NCBI RefSeq assembly: GCF_014250475.1 | Contig: NZ_CP060204.1 | Coordinates: 1,315,001-1,379,000, forward strand | DNA from: Selenomonas timonae | GTDB lineage: Bacteria > Bacillota > Negativicutes > Selenomonadales > Selenomonadaceae | Direction: 5' to 3' | Length of the DNA stretch: 64,000 nucleotides | Part shown: positions 47,390 through 56,392 of the stretch, one piece after another | How the letters are laid out: every line of letters starts with the position of its first letter | How positions within the stretch are numbered: the first letter of the stretch is position 1 | The notes under the pieces: model-generated | What the model was told of the DNA's origin: nothing | The model's database searches: none | The model's input: only the letters and a program-made list of their open reading frames with translations | Program-made: the position numbers and the translations under genes

Positions 47390-48241
47390 TTGAGTGAAAT
47401 GATCCGCGCGGAAGCACTCTATGCGGGCTACAACAGGAACGTCATCCTCGCAGATGTATCGTTCACCGTGCGCGCAGGTGAGATGGTCGGACTGATCGGG
47501 CCGAACGGCGCGGGCAAGAGCACCCTGCTCAAGACATTGCGCGGCATCCTCCCAAAGCTCTCCGGTTCTGCCGCACTCATGGGCGAGGATATCGAAGTAC
47601 TCGAAGCAAAGGCATTTGCACGCCGTGCGGCATATTTGCAGCAGCATGTGGAGATGACGTTTGACTATACGGCGCGCGACATCGTGCTCGCGGGGCGCTA
47701 TCCATATCTCTCGTGGTGGCGGCAGGAAAAGGCAGACGATCTTGCGATTGCCGAGGCATGCATGGCATATACAGGCGTCCTGGAGCTTGCGGAAAAGCCT
47801 CTGCACGCCATGTCGGGGGGACAGCGTCAGCGCGTTCTGCTCGCAAAGGTGCTTGCCCAGCAGACGCCAGTGCTCTTTCTCGATGAGCCGGCGACGGGGT
47901 TGGACATCATCTATCAGGAGGAGATCTTTTGGTTCTGCCGCGAGCTCTGTGCAGCGGGCAAGACTATCCTGCTCGTTGCGCATGAGCTGAGTCTTGCGGC
48001 ACGCTTCTGCTCACGGCTTCTCCTCATCGGACGCGGCACGCTTCTTGCGGACGGCATTCCGCAGGAGGTGCTGACGGATGCGCTCCTGACCCGCGCGTAT
48101 GGTGCACCCGTGCGCGTGGTGGAGAATCCCGTGACGCATCACGCAGAAGTCTATACGGAGGCAGAGGAGGGCGGGGCGGAGAAAGCTCAGCTGCTCTCCG
48201 TGATTCTTGGATCTGCAGATGAGAGGGGGGCGTTGCGGTGA
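47390..48241 (+). CDS. ABC transporter ATPase (BtuD/FecE-like)
   Basis: This 283-residue ATPase has Walker A GPNGAGKST (about residues 37-45), signature MSGGQRQRVLLAKVL, Walker B VLFLDEPATGLDI and the H-loop VAHELS. It resembles ATPases of vitamin B12, haem and siderophore importers. The last ~40 residues extend beyond the usual domain (VTHHAEVYTEAEEGG...). TTG 47390 has the best spacing from GGGGAGG (47377-47383); ATG 47399 is an alternative. Its TGA overlaps the GTG of the permease gene. Confidence 0.93.
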   Translation: MSEMIRAEALYAGYNRNVILADVSFTVRAGEMVGLIGPNGAGKSTLLKTLRGILPKLSGSAALMGEDIEVLEAKAFARRAAYLQQHVEMTFDYTARDIVLAGRYPYLSWWRQEKADDLAIAEACMAYTGVLELAEKPLHAMSGGQRQRVLLAKVLAQQTPVLFLDEPATGLDIIYQEEIFWFCRELCAAGKTILLVAHELSLAARFCSRLLLIGRGTLLADGIPQEVLTDALLTRAYGAPVRVVENPVTHHAEVYTEAEEGGAEKAQLLSVILGSADERGALR

Positions 48242-49272
48242 AACGAATCTACGGTACACGGCTCTTTCTCTGCACGCTTGTCGGCACACTCCTCTTTGCT
48301 GTCGTGCTCTCCATGAGTTCGGGGCAGTATGACATCCCGATGGAGGCGGTCATCGCCTCCTTTGCTCATGCGGCAGGGCTGCCGATCCTCACAGATGTCG
48401 TTGTAACACCCGAGCAGGAGGCGGTGCTCTGGCACATCCGTCTGCCGCGCACGCTCGTCGGCATGATGGTCGGCGCGGGGCTTGGTGTCTCGGGCGCTGT
48501 CCTGCAGGGCATCTTCAGCAACCCGCTTGCCGATCCCGGCATCATCGGCGTGTCGAGCGGTGCCTCGGTCGGAGCCGTGCTCGCGATCGGCATCGGGGTG
48601 ACGGCGGGCAGCGTGCTCTCTCTGCCCGCCTTTGCCTTTGCGGGCTCCATGCTTGCAGTGAGTCTTACTGTATCCCTGTCGATGCGGCACGGGCGCATTC
48701 CCGTCATGACACTCCTGCTCTCGGGCGTTGTTGTGGGCATGTTTCTCGCCGCGTGTACGGCGGCCATCCTCACGGTGATGAACGAGCAGAAGATGCAGCA
48801 GTATCTCTTCTGGACGATCGGCGGCCTTGACTACCGCCGCTGGGATCACGTGCTACTCGGCATCGGGCCGATCGGCATCGGTGCCTCCATCATGATACTC
48901 CTCGCGCGGCATCTCAATATGCTTGCGTTTGGTGAGGTGGAGGCACGCGCGGCAGGGATGCCTGTGACTGCATTCCGCCTGCTCTTCCTTGTACTTGCTT
49001 CACTCACAACGGCAGCGGGGGTCTGCATCAGCGGCAACATCGGCTTTGTGGGACTCGTCGTACCGCATATGATGCGGCTCGTCATCGGCCCCGATCATCG
49101 GAGGTTGCTTCCTGCGAGCCTCTTGGCGGGAGCGGTCTTCCTCGTGCTCTGTGATTCTCTCGGGCGCATTCTGCTCCCCGGCATGGAGATCCGCGTCGGC
49201 ATTATGACCGCATTCATCGGCACACCCTACTTCCTGTATCTCTTGCGCAGGCACATGAAGGCGGCGATGTAA
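48238..49272 (+). CDS. ABC transporter permease (BtuC/FecCD-like)
   Basis: This 344-residue FecCD-family permease has about ten hydrophobic helices. Family blocks are RLPRTLVGMMVGAGLGVSGAVLQGIFSNPLADPGIIGVSSGAS and, near the end, FVGLVVPHMMRLVIGPDHR. It moves a chelate across the inner membrane with the preceding ATPase. Only one permease and one ATPase are present for three binding proteins, so the transporter may accept more than one cargo or delivery route. The start GTG overlaps the ATPase stop. Confidence 0.94.
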   Translation: MKRIYGTRLFLCTLVGTLLFAVVLSMSSGQYDIPMEAVIASFAHAAGLPILTDVVVTPEQEAVLWHIRLPRTLVGMMVGAGLGVSGAVLQGIFSNPLADPGIIGVSSGASVGAVLAIGIGVTAGSVLSLPAFAFAGSMLAVSLTVSLSMRHGRIPVMTLLLSGVVVGMFLAACTAAILTVMNEQKMQQYLFWTIGGLDYRRWDHVLLGIGPIGIGASIMILLARHLNMLAFGEVEARAAGMPVTAFRLLFLVLASLTTAAGVCISGNIGFVGLVVPHMMRLVIGPDHRRLLPASLLAGAVFLVLCDSLGRILLPGMEIRVGIMTAFIGTPYFLYLLRRHMKAAM

Positions 49273-50004
49273 ATGGAAGAGAATATGATCGAAAACGACG
49301 GGCAGAGGAAGGCGTTCGGACTTTCCCTCGGGCTGCATTTCATCCTCTTCCTGATTGCGGCGGCAATGGGGCTATTCTCTGCCGCAGAGCCAACCACTGT
49401 GCATCGTCCGCCGATCGACGTTTTCTTCTATGATGGGGGCGGAGATGCGGGCGGTTCGGCGGGTGATGATCTTGTGCCTGCCGCACCTGCTGTGAGCTTC
49501 CCCGATGACATCGTCTTACAGGATAAAACTGTCGTGCAGGAGGAACGGCAGGAGCAGCGTCCTGTGCAAAACGCATCGCGTGCCGTGCAGAGCAGAGTGA
49601 CGGGTGCATCCACCGGTCAGGCAGCAGCGGAAAGCAATGGCGGCGGCAGCACTTCCTATGCCGGTGCAGGCAGTGCCTCCGGTGCAGGTACAGGCGGAGA
49701 CGGTGGGGGCGCCTCCGGGCTCGGTGCCGCTCCGCCGAGAGAACGCGTCGAGGCGAGTCTGCGCGCAGAGGCACGGCCGGAGTATCCACAGGAGCTGATT
49801 GACGATGATGTCGAGGGGGCGGTCACGATCAAGATCCTCGTGGCGGCGGACGGCTCTGTCGAGGATGTCTCTGTTCTCTCGTCGTCGGGCTTCCGTGCAA
49901 TGGACAGAGCGGCTGTTGCCGCAGGATGGCGATTCCAATTTAATCCAGGGGATAACGGGCGGCGAGGTGTTTGGACAAAGACCTTCCATTTTCAGTTGAA
50001 TTAA
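49273..50004 (+). CDS. tonB: TonB family energy-transducing protein
   Basis: The 243-residue protein has one N-terminal membrane anchor (about residues 14-37, FGLSLGLHFILFLIAAAMGLF), a Gly/Ser/Ala-rich middle instead of the usual Pro/Lys spacer, and a C-terminal TonB domain (ARPEYPQELIDDDVEGAVTIKILVAADGSV... ending GVWTKTFHFQLN). It would energise the three receptors of this cluster. ExbB and ExbD are not encoded in the window, so they must be shared from elsewhere. The ATG directly follows the permease stop (TAAATG). Confidence 0.9.
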   Translation: MEENMIENDGQRKAFGLSLGLHFILFLIAAAMGLFSAAEPTTVHRPPIDVFFYDGGGDAGGSAGDDLVPAAPAVSFPDDIVLQDKTVVQEERQEQRPVQNASRAVQSRVTGASTGQAAAESNGGGSTSYAGAGSASGAGTGGDGGGASGLGAAPPRERVEASLRAEARPEYPQELIDDDVEGAVTIKILVAADGSVEDVSVLSSSGFRAMDRAAVAAGWRFQFNPGDNGRRGVWTKTFHFQLN

Positions 50005-50022
50005 TTTTTTGGGGATGATTTC

Positions 50023-52035
50023 ATGAAAATATGGGCTAAAAAATGGCTTGCGGCAGCAGTCGCACTCTCTGCGATGACAGGCGAGGTCTATGCAGCGGAC
50101 GCAGTGAGCGAAGCCGCAGATGACACGATGCAGACCTACGACCTCGGTGAGGTTGTTGTGACGGCAACGCGCACGGAGAAGCGTGATGTCGATGTGCCCG
50201 CCGCGACCACGGTCATCACGGCAGAGGAGATCAAGGCGAGCGGTGCAGCGACGGCGGCGGATGCACTCGCAAAGGCTGACGGCTTTGTGTATAACTCCTT
50301 TGGACCGAATGGGGCAGCAATGGCGACGATGACCAATGAGCTGAATGTGCGCGGCATGAAGGGCAGCGTCCTCGTGCTCATGAACGGGAATCCGATTGCA
50401 TGGCGTGGGAAATACAATCTCGACCAATTTCCTGCAAGCAGCATCGAGCGCATCGAGGTCGTGAAGGGGAGCGGTGCCGTCCTCTATGGCAGCGAGGCGG
50501 TCAGCGGCGTTGTCAACATCATTACAAAGAAGACGAGCACGAATGAGGTGCACGTCGGCTTTGGGAATTATGGTCAACGCAGTTACGGTGCGAGCGTCGG
50601 CGACGAGCGTTTCGGCTTCTACTACAATTACGATAAATGGGGGCAGAGGGACGGCATCAGCGACACAGAATATAGGCAGAGCAGCTTCTATGGAACCACG
50701 CGGACGGATATCAACGACATTATCAAGCGAAACACGGGGATGACCTATCATATCAATCCCCGTCTGGATTTCCAGCTTGGGTACTACGAAACAGAGGGGA
50801 CATACAGCCGCTATATCACGTCGGTGGACAATACGCATACTGCCACTGCGGCTCAGCATATTCGTGCTGGGGAGCAGTATAATCGGCGCAAGTATGAGAC
50901 AAAGCAGTATATCACTCAGCTGAATTACCATGACACGGACTGGAAGGGCAGCCTTTACTTCAATACGGGGACGCTCGAATATGAGGGTCTCGTTCATTTC
51001 AATGGGAATACAGGAGCGCGGACACCGAATAGCCCATACCATACGCGCGAGAAGAATGCGGCATATGGTGCAGATGTCCAGCGTACGTGGCAGCTTGGGT
51101 CAAAGGCGAACGCCATTGTGGGAATGCGGCTCGAACACGAAATGTATGCGGCTTTGCCGACGCCTGCAAGCACGAGGAATGAACGATATACGCGCAATAA
51201 TTGGGCACTCTTTGGACAGTGGGAGCAGCAGTTTGACGAGCGGAACACTGGTATCTTTGGTCTGCGTGAGACGTGGACGACGGGGGCGATGCGCCGCCAG
51301 AACTACAACAACCTCAGTGCCTCGGCGCAGTGGCTGCACAAGCTCGATCAGGAGAGCAGCGTCTATCTGAACATCAGTCAGTCCTTTGTTATGCCGACCT
51401 TTGCGCAGATGTACAATGACAACGGTCGACAGCAGGCAGCGCCCGATCTGCGCCCGCAGAAGGGAATCAACTATGAAATTGGGTGGAAGAAGTATCACGG
51501 CGGACACATGTGGAAGGCATCGCTCTTCCATATGCGCGTCAGGGACAACATCACGGCAAAGATGACATCGAGGCGCGCCATGTATCAATATACGAATGAG
51601 GACTTCCGCAATACGGGACTGGAACTCTTGGGAGAGATACAGGGATTACACGGCTTCTCCTACAACTGGGGCGTGACATGGCAGAATCCGCAGACGAGGA
51701 GTACAAGTGCCAAGAAACAGTCACTCGGTTGGGAGCGCACCTTTGGAAAGATTCAGCTCACGGGTGGCGTACGCTATCAAAAGGATAAGTGGTCATCTTC
51801 TCTCACGGCATCCTATCTGGGCGGGCGTGTGCAGCAGCCGTCCTCAGAACCGGCATACCGCACGAAACCCTATCTGCTCACCACGTGGAATACGACTTAC
51901 GCGCCCGATGAGAACAGTGAGATCAGCCTGCGAATTGACAATGTACTGGATCGCGATGACATCACATCGCATGCGGGAACGGAGTACTATACAGCGCCGA
52001 TCAACTATCTCCTGAGCTATACCTATCGGTTCTGA
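50023..52035 (+). CDS. TonB-dependent outer-membrane receptor 2
   Basis: This 670-residue receptor has a signal peptide ending at VYAAD (about residue 26), TonB-box-like GEVVVTATRTEKRD, a plug (TTVITAEEIKASGAATAADAL, ELNVRGMKGSVLVLMNGNPI, RIEVVKGSGAVLYGSEAVSGVVNIITKK) and a barrel ending in an aromatic residue (LLSYTYRF). It begins 18 bases after tonB with GGGGATG upstream. It is a BtuB/FhuA-type importer by layout; cargo unknown. Pairing with its own TonB suggests a functional unit. Confidence 0.92.
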   Translation: MKIWAKKWLAAAVALSAMTGEVYAADAVSEAADDTMQTYDLGEVVVTATRTEKRDVDVPAATTVITAEEIKASGAATAADALAKADGFVYNSFGPNGAAMATMTNELNVRGMKGSVLVLMNGNPIAWRGKYNLDQFPASSIERIEVVKGSGAVLYGSEAVSGVVNIITKKTSTNEVHVGFGNYGQRSYGASVGDERFGFYYNYDKWGQRDGISDTEYRQSSFYGTTRTDINDIIKRNTGMTYHINPRLDFQLGYYETEGTYSRYITSVDNTHTATAAQHIRAGEQYNRRKYETKQYITQLNYHDTDWKGSLYFNTGTLEYEGLVHFNGNTGARTPNSPYHTREKNAAYGADVQRTWQLGSKANAIVGMRLEHEMYAALPTPASTRNERYTRNNWALFGQWEQQFDERNTGIFGLRETWTTGAMRRQNYNNLSASAQWLHKLDQESSVYLNISQSFVMPTFAQMYNDNGRQQAAPDLRPQKGINYEIGWKKYHGGHMWKASLFHMRVRDNITAKMTSRRAMYQYTNEDFRNTGLELLGEIQGLHGFSYNWGVTWQNPQTRSTSAKKQSLGWERTFGKIQLTGGVRYQKDKWSSSLTASYLGGRVQQPSSEPAYRTKPYLLTTWNTTYAPDENSEISLRIDNVLDRDDITSHAGTEYYTAPINYLLSYTYRF

Positions 52036-52078
52036 GGCGGTCGAAATACGGCTAAAATGTTTTCGGAGGCGGAACGCC

Positions 52079-53047
52079 GTGCTTGAATTGATAAATCTCT
52101 CCAACGCAGACTGTGATGTGGAGAACCTGCTTCAAAATAATGCGGAGTCGCTTCCGTCCATCCTGCGCGAACATGGGCTGGACGGCATCGAGTTTATGCG
52201 TTGCGGAGCGTGGGATCGCAAGATGTACCCCGAGGATCTCATCAAGGGCGTGCATCTCCTGTTCTGGCCGTCGTGGCTGGATTTTTGGCGCGGGGATCGC
52301 GCGGCGCTCTTGGAGGAGTTCGGTAGCGAGGAGAATATCCGCGCCTGTTATGGCTCTCTGCATGTTGCCGATTGGGTGGAGGCGTGGAAGGAAAATCTGC
52401 GGCAGGCGGCAGAATGTACGCCGCATTATGTCGTCTTCCACGTTGCCCACAATCGCACGTCCGAGATGTATACGCGGACGTTTTCTGCGTCGGATGAGGA
52501 TGTCATTCGTGCGACGATTGAACTTGTCAACGAGATTGCCATCGAAATCCCGCAGGGATGCAGACTCCTCTTTGAAAATCTATGGTGGCCGGGACTGACC
52601 TTCCGTCAGCCGTATCTTGCTGCGTTGCTGCTCGAGCAGGTGAACTATGCCGATACGGGCTTTATGCTGGATACGGGGCATCTGATGAACACAAACCTCA
52701 ATCTGAAGAGCGAGGCGGAGGGGGCTGCCTATGTGCTGAAGGTCTATCGTGAACTCGGCGAGGTGGGCAGGCGCATCTATGGCGTTCATCTGCACCAATC
52801 ACTCTCCGGCGTGTATACACGCGAGATGATGCGCCGCCATCAAGGCACGCATCGCTCCCTTAGCTGGAGAGAGGGGATGGACTATGTCCTGCACGTGGAT
52901 CGGCATGAGCCATTTCGGACAGAGGCGGCACGGTGGATTTTGGACACAGTTCAGCCGGACTATCTCGTCCACGAGTTTTTGCAGCACTCGCGCGTGGACT
53001 TGGATCAGAAAATGCGCACACAGCGTTTTGCCTTGGGGTATTTGTAA
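52079..53047 (+). CDS. TIM-barrel sugar isomerase/endonuclease-IV-like protein
   Basis: This 322-residue protein resembles the AP-endonuclease-2/xylose-isomerase-like barrel family. Candidate metal ligands are Glu in LLFENLWWPG, Asp/His in FMLDTGHLMN, His in IYGVHLHQS and Glu in YLVHEFLQHS. The region HGLDGIEFMRCG matches the first catalytic strand. It has no signal peptide, so it is cytoplasmic. It lies between two receptor genes, which is unusual. A role in processing the imported ligand (side-chain or sugar chemistry) is possible but unproven. The start is GTG 52079 after GGAGGCGG. Confidence 0.75.
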   Translation: MLELINLSNADCDVENLLQNNAESLPSILREHGLDGIEFMRCGAWDRKMYPEDLIKGVHLLFWPSWLDFWRGDRAALLEEFGSEENIRACYGSLHVADWVEAWKENLRQAAECTPHYVVFHVAHNRTSEMYTRTFSASDEDVIRATIELVNEIAIEIPQGCRLLFENLWWPGLTFRQPYLAALLLEQVNYADTGFMLDTGHLMNTNLNLKSEAEGAAYVLKVYRELGEVGRRIYGVHLHQSLSGVYTREMMRRHQGTHRSLSWREGMDYVLHVDRHEPFRTEAARWILDTVQPDYLVHEFLQHSRVDLDQKMRTQRFALGYL

Positions 53048-53129
53048 ATGCTTTTGTCTGTTGGAGTCCATGCCGACAGTGACATAAGAATGGATTCGTA
53101 GTAGGACGAAACTTTAGGAGGAGTTCAAG

Positions 53130-55022
53130 ATGAAAAAGAGTATCCGTTTGGCTGTAACAGCGGCGCTCACCCTTGGCACATTGTCCGTGGGGTGGGGACA
53201 AACGTACGCCGCAGATCAGGATCTCAGTGCAGATGAGCATTCGCTCGGAGAGACCGTCGTCACGGCAACGCGAACGCCTAACAAAGAACTGAAGGCGAAT
53301 GCAAATATTACGGTGATTACCGGAAAGGATATTGAGCGCCGTCACTATACCGATCTGACACAGGCTCTGCGCGATGTACCGGGCGTCACGGTCAACCAGT
53401 ATGCTCCGGCGGGATATAATAACAGTAGTACAATATTTATTAATGGTTCGAAGGATGTTGTTCTTCTGATCGATGGGGTTCGGCAAAATTATGTAGGTGA
53501 CCCGCTTGGAAGCACTGCGACAGCTCTTTCATCAATAATGAAGGATCTCGGGGGGATTGATCGCATCGAGGTGCTGCATGGCTCGGCGTCAACGCTCTAC
53601 GGGTCGGATGCAAAGGGCGGTGTCATTAATATCATCACGAAGAAGGCGCAGGGGATGAAGACGACACTTGGCGTCGGCTATGGCAGCTATGGTCGTCAGC
53701 TTTACAGCATCACTAGCGAAGGTGCTGAGTCTGGATGGGATTGGCGCGTTAAGTACCAGAAAGACAAAAGCGGGGACTTCAAGGATGCGCACGGGAATAA
53801 GACCCCGTCAAAACTGGATGCGGACTCCGTTAGCGCACATGTTGGCAAACAGTTGAGCAAGGCGTCCTATCTTGGCTTGAATTTCCGCACCTATAAGGAT
53901 AACAGCCAATACCAGGGGCTATGGGAATCCCTGAAATATGGCGATACGGATTATGCCGATACCAATTTGATTTGGAATGTGCAAGTTAATGACACTACGA
54001 ATAATCAGATGAGTGTGTCTCGTACGAGTTATGAATATCGTCTTATTACAGAGCATAATAGGGCAGAAGATGAGAGTTGGAAGTTCAGCGATCAGTTTGA
54101 TAAAAAAATTGGTGACCATCTACTGACAGTGGGACTTGACTTTACAAAAGATAAAGTCACCGCTGAGTCAGGAGGTGCGGTTGCCCCAGATGGTCGAACA
54201 CTTATAAATCGCTCAGTTTACCTGCAAGACCAGTGGCAGATAATACCTTCGCTGAAGCTTACGGCAGGCATTCGACATGACAGCAATTCTGCATTCGGTA
54301 GTCACAATAGCCCGAGTGTCAGTCTCGGTTACGACATTGATCCGATGACGCATGCTTATGCTTCTTATAGTGCTTATTTCCTGCCCCCGACTCCCGGAAA
54401 ACTTTACGGATTGTGGGGAGCCAACCCAAACCTTAAACCGGAGGTCGGCAACACAAAGGAAATTGGAATTGCACGGGACTTTGGAAGGGGGCTGAGTATA
54501 ACTGCAAGTTATTTCAAACGCCATTCAGAGGACTGCATAAGGTGGGTAAACCTCGGAGGATGGACTGGACAGTATCGGAATGTTGGGGATGAGGACGCAC
54601 ATGGATGGTCACTCCAACTTGTGAAAAAAATAGATTCCCATGTACGTGCACGAATTGGTTATACCAAGACCCATGTTGATGCGGTGGGAACAGGGATGAA
54701 GAATAATGACGGATATTTGCCAGAGGATCAGTGGAATATCGGTGTGGATTACCGCAACCGGGATTTCGATTCCTCGCTCCTTGTCCGCGGCATTATCGGA
54801 CGCCCGGGTCCTGTGAGCGGTGCATTCCCGACCAATAACTATTGGGTTGTCGATCTTGCAATGAACTATCAGGTTGCTGACGCGACAAAGATTTATCTCA
54901 AAGCGAACAATATCTTCAACCAGTTCTATGCCGAGCATTCCAATGTGAAATACGGAGCCCCCGAACAGTGGTGGACGGCGCCTGGCCGCAACTTCATGAT
55001 CGGCGTTGAGCAGAGCTTCTAA
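53130..55022 (+). CDS. TonB-dependent outer-membrane receptor 3
   Basis: This 630-residue receptor has a signal peptide ending QTYAAD (about residue 28), GETVVTATRTPNKE, plug segments (ITVITGKDIERRHYTDLTQALRDVPG, VLLIDGVRQNY, RIEVLHGSASTLYGSDAKGGVINIITKK) and a barrel ending FMIGVEQSF. The coding stretch at about 53.9-54.7 kb is visibly richer in A+T than the rest of the window, which suggests diversifying loops or transferred sequence. ATG 53130 follows TAGGAGGAG. It is the last gene of the cluster and is closed by a terminator. Confidence 0.92.
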   Translation: MKKSIRLAVTAALTLGTLSVGWGQTYAADQDLSADEHSLGETVVTATRTPNKELKANANITVITGKDIERRHYTDLTQALRDVPGVTVNQYAPAGYNNSSTIFINGSKDVVLLIDGVRQNYVGDPLGSTATALSSIMKDLGGIDRIEVLHGSASTLYGSDAKGGVINIITKKAQGMKTTLGVGYGSYGRQLYSITSEGAESGWDWRVKYQKDKSGDFKDAHGNKTPSKLDADSVSAHVGKQLSKASYLGLNFRTYKDNSQYQGLWESLKYGDTDYADTNLIWNVQVNDTTNNQMSVSRTSYEYRLITEHNRAEDESWKFSDQFDKKIGDHLLTVGLDFTKDKVTAESGGAVAPDGRTLINRSVYLQDQWQIIPSLKLTAGIRHDSNSAFGSHNSPSVSLGYDIDPMTHAYASYSAYFLPPTPGKLYGLWGANPNLKPEVGNTKEIGIARDFGRGLSITASYFKRHSEDCIRWVNLGGWTGQYRNVGDEDAHGWSLQLVKKIDSHVRARIGYTKTHVDAVGTGMKNNDGYLPEDQWNIGVDYRNRDFDSSLLVRGIIGRPGPVSGAFPTNNYWVVDLAMNYQVADATKIYLKANNIFNQFYAEHSNVKYGAPEQWWTAPGRNFMIGVEQSF

Positions 55023-55046
55023 TTATCCGTCGAAACTTACAAAATG

Positions 55047-55084
55047 AGGGCAGCTGCATGTAAATTGATGTGGCTGTCCTTTCT
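55047..55084 (+). terminator. Terminator closing the tetrapyrrole-type cluster
   Basis: AGGGCAGCTGCAT (55047-55059) pairs, with three wobbles, with ATGTGGCTGTCCT (55068-55080), followed by TTCT. It marks the end of the transcription unit that begins at the cobalamin riboswitch. Confidence 0.7.
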
Positions 55085-55121
55085 CGTTCAATATAAAATG
55101 CAATAAATTCTCAAGTCGCGC

Positions 55122-55149
55122 TTGCATATGTGTCCTGATATGGTACAAT
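55122..55149 (+). promoter_or_regulatory. Promoter of the chemoreceptor gene
   Basis: TTGCAT (55122-55127), a 16-base spacer and TACAAT (55144-55149), about 40 bases before the ATG. Confidence 0.55.
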
Positions 55150-55189
55150 AAAGCCAATATTGGGAGTTAGTTTACTTGGAGGGAATGCA

Positions 55190-56293
55190 ATGCTTGACAA
55201 GAATATGGGCGGTGCAGAAGGCGCACAGGATGTGTCCAGCACGATTCAGGAGATCGTTGCAGGACATGAGAAGAATGAGCTCTTTGCGAAACTGCGTGGC
55301 AGCGAGCCGTATGCAGCTGAGCTGAATGCTCTGATCGACTGCGTGAACGAGGAGCTCGAGTATCAGCGCTTCCGTCTGCGTACGGTCAATGAGGCCGTCA
55401 AATCCGGCATGTGGTATATGAAGATCAATCCGGACTTCAGCATCGCGTATGCGATCTGGTCGGATGAGTTCCGCCGCATGGTTGGTTTCCGTGGGGAGTC
55501 CGACTTCCCAAATACGATCGAGTCGTGGAGCTCGCGCCTCCATCCGGATGATGTGGAGGGGACGTTCAGCTCCTTCACGGCATGCATCAAGGATCTCAGC
55601 GGGCACACGCCGTACGATGTGGACTATCGCCTGAAGGTGCACGACGGCAGCTACCGTTGGTTCCATGCGTCCGGCAATGTCGTGCGTGACAAGAGCGGAC
55701 ATCCCGAGGAGATCATCGGCGTATTTGTCGATATCGATGCGGATAAGAAAAACAAGGAAGAGCTCGAGGTGAATGCGCAGCGCAAGGAAAAGTTCTACGG
55801 GGAACTCGAGACGATGCTGAGCAGCCTGTACGAGTCGATCGACGCAATCACGACGAGTGTGAGCCAGACGACGGAGCGTACGGTTGAGATCGCAAATGTG
55901 CAGGAGGAGATCACGCAGGCGGCGGAGGATACACGCAGCCAGACGGAGAACACGCTCAAGATGTCCGAGCTTGTCATGACGATCTCGAAGCAGACGAATC
56001 TCCTCGCACTGAACGCCTCCATCGAGGCGGCGCGTGCGGGCGAGGCGGGGCGTGGATTCTCTGTCGTCGCGGAGGAGGTCGGCAAGCTCGCCGACAGCAG
56101 CCGCGATGCTGCGAGCAAGATCCTCGAGGCACTCGGTTCGATGGAGAAGGCCTCGACGCACATTGCAGAGCGCATCAAGTCGATCAACGGTCTGATCGAG
56201 AATCAGGCGGCGAATATGAAGGAGATCAGCGCCTCGGTCGAGGAGGCAAAGGCGATGTCCGATAACATCGAAGAGCTGTCGAAGAAGCTGTAA
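55190..56293 (+). CDS. Soluble PAS-domain methyl-accepting chemotaxis-type protein
   Basis: The protein has 367 residues. Residues about 68-185 form a PAS/PAC sensory domain ([46 protein letters not shown]). The rest is helical coiled coil with the chemoreceptor hairpin ([18 protein letters not shown], about residues 270-287, then [13 protein letters not shown]). There is no membrane segment or signal peptide, so it is a cytoplasmic receptor, perhaps sensing redox or a bound ligand. The signalling arm is shorter than in typical receptors. ATG 55190 follows GGAGGG at good spacing. It has its own promoter and terminator. Confidence 0.88.
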   Translation: MLDKNMGGAEGAQDVSSTIQEIVAGHEKNELFAKLRGSEPYAAELNALIDCVNEELEYQRFRLRTVNEAVKSGMWYMKINPDFSIAYAIWSDEFRRMVGFRGESDFPNTIESWSSRLHPDDVEGTFSSFTACIKDLSGHTPYDVDYRLKVHDGSYRWFHASGNVVRDKSGHPEEIIGVFVDIDADKKNKEELEVNAQRKEKFYGELETMLSSLYESIDAITTSVSQTTERTVEIANVQEEITQAAEDTRSQTENTLKMSELVMTISKQTNLLALNASIEAARAGEAGRGFSVVAEEVGKLADSSRDAASKILEALGSMEKASTHIAERIKSINGLIENQAANMKEISASVEEAKAMSDNIEELSKKL

Positions 56294-56314
56294 TCGCTTT
56301 GATTGATTTGTATA

Positions 56315-56362
56315 TTGCCCCCCATAAGTCGGTTATAAAAACCAGCTTATGGGGGCAATTTC
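56315..56362 (+). terminator. Terminator after the chemoreceptor gene
   Basis: TTGCCCCCC-ATAAG (56315-56328) pairs with CTTATGGGGGCAA (56346-56358), with one bulged C, followed by TTTC. Confidence 0.8.
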
Positions 56363-56392
56363 ATTCATTTTTGAATTGGAATGGGAGTTGGG

